This document shows, piece after piece, positions 1-7,724 of a DNA stretch of 12,003 bases (the first letter of the stretch is position 1; every line of letters starts with the position of its first letter). The translations under genes were made by a program, and so were the position numbers. The DNA lies in the NCBI GenBank assembly GCA_937891165.1, contig CALAEX010000252.1:1-12003 (forward strand), read 5' to 3'. This DNA is from an uncultured Lachnospiraceae bacterium. GTDB lineage: Bacteria; Bacillota; Clostridia; Lachnospirales; Lachnospiraceae. Under the pieces are notes generated by a model that was not told the DNA's origin, made no database searches, and saw only the letters and a program-made list of their open reading frames with translations.

Positions 1-1582
1 ATAATAAATCAATAATTTCTTTATCACTCATTGCATCGCCTTGTTCTCTTGTAATTGTACCCTTATTAATTGCTTTTTCTTTAATCTTCTGTGCATTGAT
101 ACCTTTACCATCATCCTTTACTTCGATAATAACATTATTTCCTTCTTGGAATGCATTTAAGATAATAGAACCTTTTTCTGGTTTATTCATTGCTGCACGT
201 TCCTCATTTGTTTCCAAACCATGGTCAGCAGCATTTCTAAGTAAATGCAATAATGGGTCACCAATTTCATCAATCACAGTACGGTCTAATTCCGTATCTT
301 CACCAATAATGGTAAGTTCCATCTTCTTATTTAATTTTTTACTTAAGTCACGAATCATTCTTGGAAAACGATTTACTACGCTCTCTAATGGTACCATTCG
401 GACTTTCATAACAGAAGTATGTAAGTTTGTTGTAATTCGTTCCAAATATTCAATCTGTTCGCCAAATCCACTACTACTTTGTCTTGTCATATCATCCGCA
501 TTATTACTAGCAGAAACAAGACCATTTTTAGCAATAATTAACTCACTTACTAAATTCATCAAATCATCTAATTTTTCAATATCTACACGAACGGAACGAT
601 TTACTACTGGTTTTCCAGATTGCTGTGCTGACTGTTTCTTCTGCTCTTTTTCCTTGACAGCAGTTTGTGCTGGCAAAGCAGCTGTTTCTGTTGCTAATAT
701 TTCTTCTTTCTTCTTTTCTTCTACTACTTCTACTACTTCTACTACTTCTACTACTTCTTTTACTTCTTTTACTTCTGGTACAACAAATTCTTCTTTTTGA
801 ATCTCAGAAATATAAGCCTTATCTACTTCTGAAACATCCATAATTGCTTTTTTTACTTCCTCTATACTATCCTTTGTTAAAAGAATAAGAGAAAAATCAT
901 ATTCAAATTTTTCATCTTCAATATCCTGCACTTCTGGTTCTGATTTAATAATCGTACCCATTCCTTCTAATGTCTTAAATACAAGAAATGCTCTAGCTGC
1001 CTTTAATAAACAGCTTTCCTGAATATATACCGTAGCACCATACACATGCTGTCCTGAAGAAATGGCTTCTTCCATTGCATGAGCTTCATAATCTGCAAAC
1101 TTAAAACTTCTAAATTTTTCTTTTGTTGCATCATTCTGTGTTGTTTCCTGTTTTACTTCTGTCTTTGCTACCTTTGGTACGGTTGATAAATCTCCTGTTC
1201 CTTGCTTCATAAAAGTGTCTAACTTAGAAATAATTTCTGCATTTTCTTCTGTTCCTTCGTCACCAGAACTACAAATATTTTGAAGATAACTTTCCAAAGC
1301 ATCTAAGCCGTCAAATAATGTATTGACAATATCTGCGGTAACAGACATTTTACCATTTCTAATTTCTGAAAAAACATTTTCCATATTATGAGTTAAACTC
1401 TGCATTCTTTTATAACCCATAGTTCCTGACATACCCTTTAATGTATGAGCTGCACGGAAAATTTCATTAATAGTCTCTGCATTTTCTGGCTCTTTTTCCA
1501 AAATCAAAAGCTGTTCATTTAAACTTTGTAAATGTTCTTTCGTTTCATCAATAAAAATCTCAAGATACTGACTTACATCCAT
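1..1582 (-). CDS. cheA: Chemotaxis histidine kinase CheA (3' end beyond window)
   Basis: CheA autophosphorylates on a histidine under receptor/CheW control and passes the phosphate to CheY and CheB. About 527 codons are visible, starting MDVSQYLEIF. The N-terminal P1 (Hpt) domain spans about residues 1-105 and carries the phospho-accepting His46 in AAHTLKG. A CheY/CheB-binding P2-like domain follows at about 157-262. Next comes a charged linker (about 263-328) containing Val-Val-Glu repeats. The P3 dimerisation helices begin near SVRVDIEKLDDLMNLVSELI (about 329). The P4 ATPase domain shows the N box HLLRNAADHG (about 445) and the G1 box VKDDGKGI (about 487). The rest of P4 and the CheW-like P5 lie outside the window. 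The ATG at 1580-1582 is 1 bp past the cheB stop, with a GGGGG ribosome site inside the last cheB codons, so translation is probably coupled. No defect is visible. Family assignment is secure. Confidence 0.97.
   Translation of the reverse strand, partial: MDVSQYLEIFIDETKEHLQSLNEQLLILEKEPENAETINEIFRAAHTLKGMSGTMGYKRMQSLTHNMENVFSEIRNGKMSVTADIVNTLFDGLDALESYLQNICSSGDEGTEENAEIISKLDTFMKQGTGDLSTVPKVAKTEVKQETTQNDATKEKFRSFKFADYEAHAMEEAISSGQHVYGATVYIQESCLLKAARAFLVFKTLEGMGTIIKSEPEVQDIEDEKFEYDFSLILLTKDSIEEVKKAIMDVSEVDKAYISEIQKEEFVVPEVKEVKEVVEVVEVVEVVEEKKKEEILATETAALPAQTAVKEKEQKKQSAQQSGKPVVNRSVRVDIEKLDDLMNLVSELIIAKNGLVSASNNADDMTRQSSSGFGEQIEYLERITTNLHTSVMKVRMVPLESVVNRFPRMIRDLSKKLNKKMELTIIGEDTELDRTVIDEIGDPLLHLLRNAADHGLETNEERAAMNKPEKGSIILNAFQEGNNVIIEVKDDGKGINAQKIKEKAINKGTITREQGDAMSDKEIIDLL
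719..772 (-). repeat. In-frame 9-bp tandem repeats in the cheA linker
   Basis: On the plus strand, four perfect copies of ttctactac occupy 719-754, followed by two copies of the variant ttcttttac at 755-772. Read in the cheA direction they encode VKE-VKE and then four VVE units. The array lies in the flexible linker between the P2 and P3 domains, so gain or loss of a unit changes the length by three residues and keeps the frame. Confidence 0.9.
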
Positions 1583-1583
1583 A

Positions 1584-2774
1584 CTATCGTACCCCCACAT
1601 TTTTTATAATTTCATCTGCAATTGCTCCAAGAGGTTTTACAACATCCGTCAAGCCTGCCTCATATACTACCTTTGGCATTCCATATACAGTAGAAGTTGC
1701 TTCATCTTGAGCAATTACATAAATATTATTCTTATCATTCAGATGACGAACTCCCATTGTACCATCGCCACCCATACCAGTTAATACTACGCAAGTAATA
1801 TCATCAAAATCTAATTTTGAAATAGACTCCATTGTGATATCTGCACAAGGTTTCAGACCATTTCTAGCAGGTTCTTCTGTATTGATGTCAATCACATACT
1901 CCCCACATTTTTTTAATAATCTCATTTGACTACCGCCTCGAGCAAGATATACTGTGCCTTTTTCTAATTTTTCTCCACCAACTGCTTCTACTACTTTTAC
2001 TTCACTTAATTCATTCAAACGAGAAGCCAATGATTTTGTAAAACCTTCTGACATATGTTGTACAATTAAAACAGGTGCATTTATATTCTTTGGTATTTTC
2101 GTAACTACTTGCTGTAATGCCTTTGGACCACCTGTAGAAGACGCAATCATAATAAGTTTCTTTGCCGAAGCAGAAACTGTCTTATGCGGTCTTCTTGGAG
2201 GAAATCCCTCTGCAAGAATTGCTCTTGGATTCATTGGAGAAACAAAAGATTCCGAACTTCCCATGGTTGTACCAAAACTTTTTCTTCCAATCTCTGGTTT
2301 CTTTACTTCTGTTTTAGCTGTTGTTGTAGTAGTTCTTTTTATTAAATCAGAAGCTTTATCTACTTTTAGTCCCGTTGCATAGCAAAGACATTCTAATACC
2401 TTTCCTTTGAACTTTTCGCTCATTGCATCTACAAAACTTTCTGGTTTTGTTACATAATCAAAAGCTCCAAGTTCTAATGCACGAATTGTTTCTGCCGCAC
2501 CATCTTTTGCAAGAGTACTTACAATGATTACTTTTAATTTGATTCTCTGCTTTTCTAATGTTTCTAAGAATTCAATTCCATTCATCTTTGGCATATTAAT
2601 ATCCAAAATAACAGCATCATAATTTTTGCTATCTCTTGTTACCAAATCAAAGGCCTGTAACCCATTGGTTGCGGTATCTAACACCTGAAATCTATCATCT
2701 GATTTAATTATATCAGATTCCACACGTCGCATAAGTGCAGAGTCATCAACGATTAAAATATTTTTTTTGTCCAT
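1584..2774 (-). CDS. cheB: Chemotaxis protein-glutamate methylesterase CheB
   Basis: CheB removes methyl groups from (and can deamidate) glutamyl side chains of chemoreceptors, giving adaptation once CheA phosphorylates it. The 396-residue protein has the classic two-domain layout. The receiver domain (about 1-118) has acidic residues D10 and D11, phospho-acceptor D58 in VILDINMP, and K110. The linker (about 120-204) is Lys/Thr-rich with a run of five threonines at 148-152. The methylesterase domain (about 205-393) carries a Ser-His-Asp triad that I assign to S213 (ASSTGG), H240 (VQHM) and D337 (GMGGDG). The ATG has a strong SD, AGGAGGA at 2782-2788, eight nucleotides upstream. It is 28 bp downstream of the PilZ gene and 1 bp upstream of cheA, consistent with joint translation with its kinase. 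The length is slightly above typical CheB because of the linker. An A8 run lies at codons 3-5. Confidence 0.97.
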   Translation of the reverse strand: MDKKNILIVDDSALMRRVESDIIKSDDRFQVLDTATNGLQAFDLVTRDSKNYDAVILDINMPKMNGIEFLETLEKQRIKLKVIIVSTLAKDGAAETIRALELGAFDYVTKPESFVDAMSEKFKGKVLECLCYATGLKVDKASDLIKRTTTTTAKTEVKKPEIGRKSFGTTMGSSESFVSPMNPRAILAEGFPPRRPHKTVSASAKKLIMIASSTGGPKALQQVVTKIPKNINAPVLIVQHMSEGFTKSLASRLNELSEVKVVEAVGGEKLEKGTVYLARGGSQMRLLKKCGEYVIDINTEEPARNGLKPCADITMESISKLDFDDITCVVLTGMGGDGTMGVRHLNDKNNIYVIAQDEATSTVYGMPKVVYEAGLTDVVKPLGAIADEIIKNVGVR

Positions 2775-2802
2775 TGTCAGTTCCTCCTACTATTTATATT
2801 CC

Positions 2803-3564
2803 TTACATTCGTTTTTGCTTTTTCTTTTTTAACTCCTCTTTAAAAATATAGGAAACAATTTCTTCTTGCTCTGTTCCACTTATTCCATCAAAACTAATTC
2901 GATTATCAAACATTGGCGGCTCTTGCCCTAAAATTTCATTAGAAGAAACAACTGTTCCAATTAAAAGAGGTATTTTTTCTTCTAATTCTTCTGGAAATTC
3001 TGGCAATAATAACAAACTATCTCCCGGATTTTGCTGAACAAAAGAAGTAAATTTCATTCCTCCACCACTAATATCTAATACAACTGCTTTGATATATTTT
3101 AAATTTTGCTGTTCTAACTGTTGTTTCAAAAGCGGAATATTTTCCACAATATTTTTCATTTCCATACATTGCCTCTTTTGTGCTTCTGTCAAAACAGCAA
3201 ATTTCATTTTTAAGACAACATCCATTCTAAAAAACTGTCTTCTCTGCTTCTTTTCAAATTCTGACATCAATTTTAAAACAACGACAATCATACCATTCGG
3301 AAGCTTACCTCTTTTTATAACACCAGCTCTACATTTATATACTCCCTTTTGAGTTAAAAATGAAATTTCAAACATATCCCTTGGTTGAACCATCAGCGTT
3401 CTTTTCTTATAAACGGGTGCTGTAAGAACGACGTAATCTTCTTCCGTCCATTGTACAAAATCACTAATATACACTTCTTTTTCTACACTAGAAACACCAC
3501 TACGAATAGACCTTAATTCAACTTTAACTCCGCCTTGAATTGCATCTGGTCTACGAAACTTCAT
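2803..3564 (-). CDS. PilZ-domain flagellar brake protein, YcgR-like c-di-GMP receptor
   Basis: Probable cyclic-di-GMP receptor of the YcgR/DgrA type. In that family the C-terminal PilZ domain binds the nucleotide and the protein then slows or stops flagellar rotation by contacting stator or rotor. The 253-residue protein has an N-terminal beta-rich YcgR-N-like domain (about 8-100) and then PilZ. Both binding motifs are present: RxxxR as RQFFR (R109-R113), and D/NxSxxG as DISGGG (D164-G169). The segment between them is about 50 residues, some 25 longer than in E. coli YcgR, and looks helical (residues about 127-157). The C-terminus is very basic (ELKKKKQKRM). The ATG follows a GGGGAGGGGG ribosome site. 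It sits 30 bp after flhG and 28 bp before cheB, so it is co-transcribed with motility genes, which supports a motility role. The ligand and the motor target are inferred from motifs and context. Confidence 0.9.
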   Translation of the reverse strand: MKFRRPDAIQGGVKVELRSIRSGVSSVEKEVYISDFVQWTEEDYVVLTAPVYKKRTLMVQPRDMFEISFLTQKGVYKCRAGVIKRGKLPNGMIVVVLKLMSEFEKKQRRQFFRMDVVLKMKFAVLTEAQKRQCMEMKNIVENIPLLKQQLEQQNLKYIKAVVLDISGGGMKFTSFVQQNPGDSLLLLPEFPEELEEKIPLLIGTVVSSNEILGQEPPMFDNRISFDGISGTEQEEIVSYIFKEELKKKKQKRM

Positions 3565-3594
3565 AATTTTACCCCCTCCCCTGAAATATCAAAC

Positions 3595-4476
3595 CTATCT
3601 TTTTAACCTTTTATTTTGAATCAAATTAGAAAATAATTTAGAAATTCCTCGTTTTCCAGCTTTTTCTCTATCATCCATCTCTAATAATTTCTTTGCAATT
3701 TGACGAATTGCTTTTGCTGCTGCTGCATCAGGATTAATAACAGAAAGTGGCTTTTGTCTCATAACCGCATTTGGAATTTGTCCATCCATTGGGACTGCTC
3801 CTATATACACAAGAGGAACTTTTAAAAATTTATCTGCAACTACACTCATTTTTTCAAAAATACTTTGACCTTCTGCTTCATTTTTTGCCTTATTTGAAAT
3901 AATCTTAATGGTCGTATTTTCTTTAGAATATTCTTCTTTTCGATTTAATGCCTTTAAAAGAGCATATGCATCAATAATAGAAGTTGGCTCTGGGGTTACA
4001 ACTAATAAAACCTCTGAACTTGCTACTACAAATTCTAATACACTATCTGAAATTCCTGCACCTGTATCTATAATAATAACATCAGCAAACTCATCTAACT
4101 CTGTTAACTTCCCAGTCAAAGTTAAAACCTGTTCTCTACTCATTACAGCTAGTTCTTGTATACCAGAACCTCCTGAAATAAAACTAATTCCATCTTCTGA
4201 TGGAGTAATAATTTCTTTTAATTCTTTTCCACGAAATATCATATCCGCTAAATTATATTGCGGACGAATTCCTAACATAACCTCAATATTTGCTAAACCA
4301 AAGTCAGCATCAAAGACAACAACCTTCTTCCCAAGCTTTGCTAATTGTATTGCAAGATTAAGAGAAATACTTGTTTTTCCTACGCCACCTTTTCCACTAG
4401 TTACAGTAATTACTCTTGCTTCAGGCTTTTTGTCCTCCTGTTGCATCATTTTTCTAAGCTTTTCTGCTTGGTCCAT
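3595..4476 (-). CDS. flhG: FlhG (YlxH/FleN) MinD-like ATPase, flagellar number and position regulator
   Basis: FlhG is a ParA/MinD-family ATPase that activates the FlhF GTPase and limits or spaces flagella. The 293-residue protein has the deviant Walker A motif GKGGVGKTS (28-36) with the signature lysine K29. It also has the switch segment DADFGLAN (56-63) and a Walker B-like strand VIIIDTGAG near 135-142. The extreme N-terminus, MDQAEKLRKMM, matches the DQAxxLR activator helix known to stimulate FlhF, which separates it from MinD proper. The C-terminal tail is basic (GISKLFSNLIQNKRLKR), fitting membrane or partner contact. The start codon overlaps the flhF stop by one base (TAATG), and its SD AGGAGGAGGA (4482-4491) lies in the final glycine codons of flhF, indicating tight coupling of partner synthesis. 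Whether it sets polar or peritrichous patterning here cannot be read from sequence. Confidence 0.95.
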   Translation of the reverse strand: MDQAEKLRKMMQQEDKKPEARVITVTSGKGGVGKTSISLNLAIQLAKLGKKVVVFDADFGLANIEVMLGIRPQYNLADMIFRGKELKEIITPSEDGISFISGGSGIQELAVMSREQVLTLTGKLTELDEFADVIIIDTGAGISDSVLEFVVASSEVLLVVTPEPTSIIDAYALLKALNRKEEYSKENTTIKIISNKAKNEAEGQSIFEKMSVVADKFLKVPLVYIGAVPMDGQIPNAVMRQKPLSVINPDAAAAKAIRQIAKKLLEMDDREKAGKRGISKLFSNLIQNKRLKR

Positions 4477-5648
4477 TACTGTCCTCCTCCTAACAACTGT
4501 TTCGCAATCGCCTGCGGATTAATAATTAAAATATCCTCTGGCACATTTTGTCCAAATGTAGTATAGGAAAGCGGTGCACCTGTTAACATTTTTATATTGA
4601 AAATATTTCCAATTGCTCCGGTTTCATCTAATTTTGTAAAAATAAGGCTATAATCCGTAATCTCAGAATACGTTTCTGTAATTCTTACCATATCTTTATA
4701 TTTTGCTGTTGCACTCAACACTAAATATACTTCTCTTCTATCCTCTGGAACAGACTTAATTAATCTTTCAATATCATCTCTTTGTTCTCGATTTTTATGT
4801 GATCGTCCCGCAGTATCAATCATTACAATATCATAATTTTTAAACTCTTCAATTGCCTCTGCCATTTCTACTTCCGAATAAATAACACGAAGGGGCATAT
4901 TTAAAATATTTGCATAAGACCGTAGTTGGTCTACAGCCGCAATACGGTAAGTATCCGCTGTAAATAAGGCAACATTTGCTTTTTTATTTATTTTCATGGC
5001 AGAAGCAAGTTTTGCAATTGTCGTTGTTTTTCCAACTCCAGTTGGCCCAATAAAAAAAATGTACTTTGTTTGACCATCTTGTATATCCATTCCCTTTGTC
5101 TGTCCAAGCTTTAATACAATTTTTTGATAAATAGTAGATAAAATATTATCCACGGTGGCATCTGGTTTTAAAGATTGTTCAATTTCTGAAATTACTTTAT
5201 TCGCATACACTTCTTCCACTTCATTTGCAAGTAACTGATTATAAATCATTTGTAAACAAACTAACGCTGCACTTTGTTCTTCCTGAACGGGTTCTTCCTT
5301 TTCTTTCTCTGGAACAAACGGTTTCTCTTGCAACTGTTTTTCTAACATACTTTGCAAACTATCTAACTTTTGTTCAATTGCATACGAATGTCCTTCTTCT
5401 GGTTGTGTTCGAAAACTATAATTTGTTTTCTTAATTTCTTCTGCTAATTGTTGAAAATTTTTTCTCTCATATTGTTTATCTTCATCAATTGCAGCTGTAA
5501 TTTCTACTAATGGCTTTTTAAATAGGCGATAAATACCTTTTGGTTTAATAGATTTAATATGGGTAATAATTACATCGCTCCCAAGTTCTTCTTTCGCCAT
5601 CTGCAAAGCTTCCTGCTCAGAAGCTCCTTGAAATTTCTTAATGAGCAT
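4476..5648 (-). CDS. flhF: Flagellar biosynthesis GTPase FlhF (SRP-like)
   Basis: FlhF is the third SRP-family GTPase beside Ffh and FtsY. It is membrane-associated and marks the site of flagellar assembly. The 390-residue protein has the usual three parts. The N-terminal B domain (about 1-125) is charged and low in conservation, with a Glu/Lys-rich stretch near 103-125. The helical N domain spans about 126-190. The G domain spans about 194-385 with G1 GPTGVGKTTT (201-210), TADTYRIAAVDQLR (230-243), G3 DTAGRSHKN (278-286) and G4 TKLDET (338-343). All GTP-binding motifs look intact. The ATG is one base after the flhA stop (TAATATG), with only weak G-rich SD sequence upstream, so it probably depends on coupling to flhA. 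The last codons, Gly-Gly-Gly-Gln, carry the SD for flhG. A T8 run (coding strand) precedes the G1 loop. Confidence 0.97.
   Translation of the reverse strand: MLIKKFQGASEQEALQMAKEELGSDVIITHIKSIKPKGIYRLFKKPLVEITAAIDEDKQYERKNFQQLAEEIKKTNYSFRTQPEEGHSYAIEQKLDSLQSMLEKQLQEKPFVPEKEKEEPVQEEQSAALVCLQMIYNQLLANEVEEVYANKVISEIEQSLKPDATVDNILSTIYQKIVLKLGQTKGMDIQDGQTKYIFFIGPTGVGKTTTIAKLASAMKINKKANVALFTADTYRIAAVDQLRSYANILNMPLRVIYSEVEMAEAIEEFKNYDIVMIDTAGRSHKNREQRDDIERLIKSVPEDRREVYLVLSATAKYKDMVRITETYSEITDYSLIFTKLDETGAIGNIFNIKMLTGAPLSYTTFGQNVPEDILIINPQAIAKQLLGGGQ
4482..4491 (-). promoter_or_regulatory. flhG ribosome site inside the last flhF codons
   Basis: AGGAGGAGGA overlaps the Gly-Gly-Gly codons near the end of flhF, five bases before the flhG ATG. 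The flhF stop and flhG start share a base (TAATG). This supports the chosen flhG start and translational coupling. Confidence 0.8.
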
Positions 5649-5649
5649 A

Positions 5650-7689
5650 TTATGCTGTCACCATCCCTACTGATTGTAATTCTACATTAGATTCTATTTC
5701 ATTATAAGATATTACAATTAAATCTTTAAAATAGTCCTTTGTCATACGTTTAAAATACATTCTCACAATTGGAGAAGTAATAATAATTGGATTATTACCC
5801 AAGTTTTCAAGCTTTTGAATTTCCTCTTTTACAGAACGCATAATGAACTGATTCTTTTCTGGGTCCATCGCAATATAAGAACCTTGTTCTGTCTGTTTCA
5901 CAGAAGCCATAATTTCCTGTTCAATCTTAGGGTCTAATGTCACTACACTTGTTGTCGTATTCATCGGAAAATACTTATTAGAAATAAAACGCTTAATACT
6001 TGGACTTTGTCTTACATATTCTGTTAAAACATCTGTATCTCTTGTGGTTGGAGAATAATCTGCCAATGTTTCAAAAATAGTAACAAGGTCACGAATGGAA
6101 ATACCCTCCCTAAGCATATTTTGTAACACTTTCTGTACCTCACCAATTCCAAGCAATTTTGGAATTAATTCGGTAACAAGTGTTCCATTCTTTTCCTGAA
6201 TATTGTTGACCAGGTTTTGTACATCTTGTCTCGTCAGCAACTCATCCAAATGTTCTTTAATTACTTCTGTAATATGTGTTGCAATAATGGATGGCGGGTC
6301 TACTACAGTATAACCAAACGATTCCGCTCGCTCCCTCTGACCTTCTGTAATCCAAAGAGCTGGTAAATGAAAGGATGGTTCAAATGTAGGAATACCTGTG
6401 ATTTCCTCTTCTACATATCCTGGATTCATTGCCATATAATGGTCAAATAAAATTTCTCCTTCACTTACTTGAATACCTTTAATTTTTATAATATATTGAT
6501 TTGGATTCAACTGAATGTTATCTCTCATACGAATCGTTGGTACAACACAACCATATTCTAATGCAATCTGTCTTCGGATTAATACGACTCGGTCTAATAA
6601 GTCACCACCTTGGTTAACATCTGCCAACGGAATAATACCATAACCAAATTCCAATTCAATAGCATCCACTTGCAATAAAGAAACAACATTTTCTGGCTTT
6701 CTGATTTCTTCTGCAGAAGTATCCACTTCAGAAACCTCAGATTCCACGCTTGCAATTTCAATTTTACTTTGCATTGCTCGACCTGCTAAAATAAATACAA
6801 CACCATATACAGTAAACACTAAGGTTGGCAAACCAGTAAAAATACCAAGGAAGGCCATACTTCCACCTACCATATACAATACTTTTGGCACAGAAAACAA
6901 CTGACTTACAAGCAAATCACCAATATCTGCTTCTTGTGAAACTTTGGTTACCATAATACCAGTAGATAACGAAATCATTAACGAAGGTATCTGTGAGACT
7001 AATCCATCACCAATCGTCAACAATCCATATTGCTCTAGTGCAGTCATTGCTGGAAGTCCTTGTCTTAAAATTCCCATAATAACTCCACCAATAATATTAA
7101 CCATTGTAATTAAAAGACCTGCTGTAGCATCTCCTTTTACATACTTTGTAGCACCGTCCATCGAACCAAAGAAACTCGCTTCATCCTGAATCTTTTGACG
7201 ACGCTCTTGTGCTTCTTTGTCAGTAATCGCTCCTGTATTTAAATCTGCATCAATTGCCATCTGTTTACCAGGCATCGCATCTAATGTAAATCTAGCACTA
7301 ACTTCAGATACACGCTCTGAACCTTTATTGATTACCATAAATTGCACAATAATTAAAATAATAAATACTATCGTACCAACAACCATGTCACCGCCACCTA
7401 CGAATTCACCAAACGCAGCAACGACACCACCAGCATAACCTTGTGTTAAAATATTTCTAGTAGAAGAAATATTTAACGAAATTCTAAATACTGTTGTAAA
7501 TAACAAAATAGACGGAAACGTAGACATATTCAATACATCTGACGCAAACAATGCATTAAACAAAATAATCATGGAAATTGAAATGTTTAATGCCATCAAT
7601 ACATCCAATAATGCTGTTGGAATTGGAACTAACATAAAGATGATGGCTGCCATAATATAAAGACCAATCATCATATCCGTTTTTTTCAT
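5650..7689 (-). CDS. flhA: Flagellar type III export protein FlhA
   Basis: FlhA forms the nonameric export ring of the flagellar type III secretion system. Its membrane part uses the proton-motive force and its cytoplasmic part docks chaperone-substrate complexes. The 679-residue length is normal. The N-terminal half (about 1-310) contains multiple membrane segments and the conserved signatures FRISLNISSTRNIL (68-81) and ARFTLDAMPGKQMAIDADLN (132-151), the FHIPEP hallmark. A charged cytoplasmic loop follows (about 152-188). The C-terminal cytoplasmic domain (about 330-679) begins after an acidic linker near 312-330. The ATG is preceded by a GGGAGG ribosome site, 35 bp after flhB. The first codons contain an A7 run. 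Nothing is truncated. Injectisome homologues (SctV) exist, but the neighbours make the flagellar role unambiguous. Confidence 0.98.
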   Translation of the reverse strand: MKKTDMMIGLYIMAAIIFMLVPIPTALLDVLMALNISISMIILFNALFASDVLNMSTFPSILLFTTVFRISLNISSTRNILTQGYAGGVVAAFGEFVGGGDMVVGTIVFIILIIVQFMVINKGSERVSEVSARFTLDAMPGKQMAIDADLNTGAITDKEAQERRQKIQDEASFFGSMDGATKYVKGDATAGLLITMVNIIGGVIMGILRQGLPAMTALEQYGLLTIGDGLVSQIPSLMISLSTGIMVTKVSQEADIGDLLVSQLFSVPKVLYMVGGSMAFLGIFTGLPTLVFTVYGVVFILAGRAMQSKIEIASVESEVSEVDTSAEEIRKPENVVSLLQVDAIELEFGYGIIPLADVNQGGDLLDRVVLIRRQIALEYGCVVPTIRMRDNIQLNPNQYIIKIKGIQVSEGEILFDHYMAMNPGYVEEEITGIPTFEPSFHLPALWITEGQRERAESFGYTVVDPPSIIATHITEVIKEHLDELLTRQDVQNLVNNIQEKNGTLVTELIPKLLGIGEVQKVLQNMLREGISIRDLVTIFETLADYSPTTRDTDVLTEYVRQSPSIKRFISNKYFPMNTTTSVVTLDPKIEQEIMASVKQTEQGSYIAMDPEKNQFIMRSVKEEIQKLENLGNNPIIITSPIVRMYFKRMTKDYFKDLIVISYNEIESNVELQSVGMVTA

Positions 7690-7724
7690 TACCGTTTCCT
7701 CCCTTCTGTCTTATTTTCCTTTTT

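Noticed and set aside
96..800. 234-codon plus-strand open frame
   Set aside because: It is antisense to cheA, whose motifs are unmistakable. Its Ser/Thr-rich product, ending in repeats of Thr-Ser-Thr type, is just the reverse complement of the VVE repeat and other CheA codons. It has no recognisable domain.
1954..2382. 142-codon plus-strand open frame
   Set aside because: It is antisense to the cheB methylesterase domain and linker, with no domain of its own. It is explained by codon bias in the real gene.
3908..4522. 204-codon plus-strand open frame across flhG
   Set aside because: It is antisense to a clear MinD-like ATPase, with low-complexity Ser/Thr/Ile-rich content typical of shadow frames in AT-rich genes.
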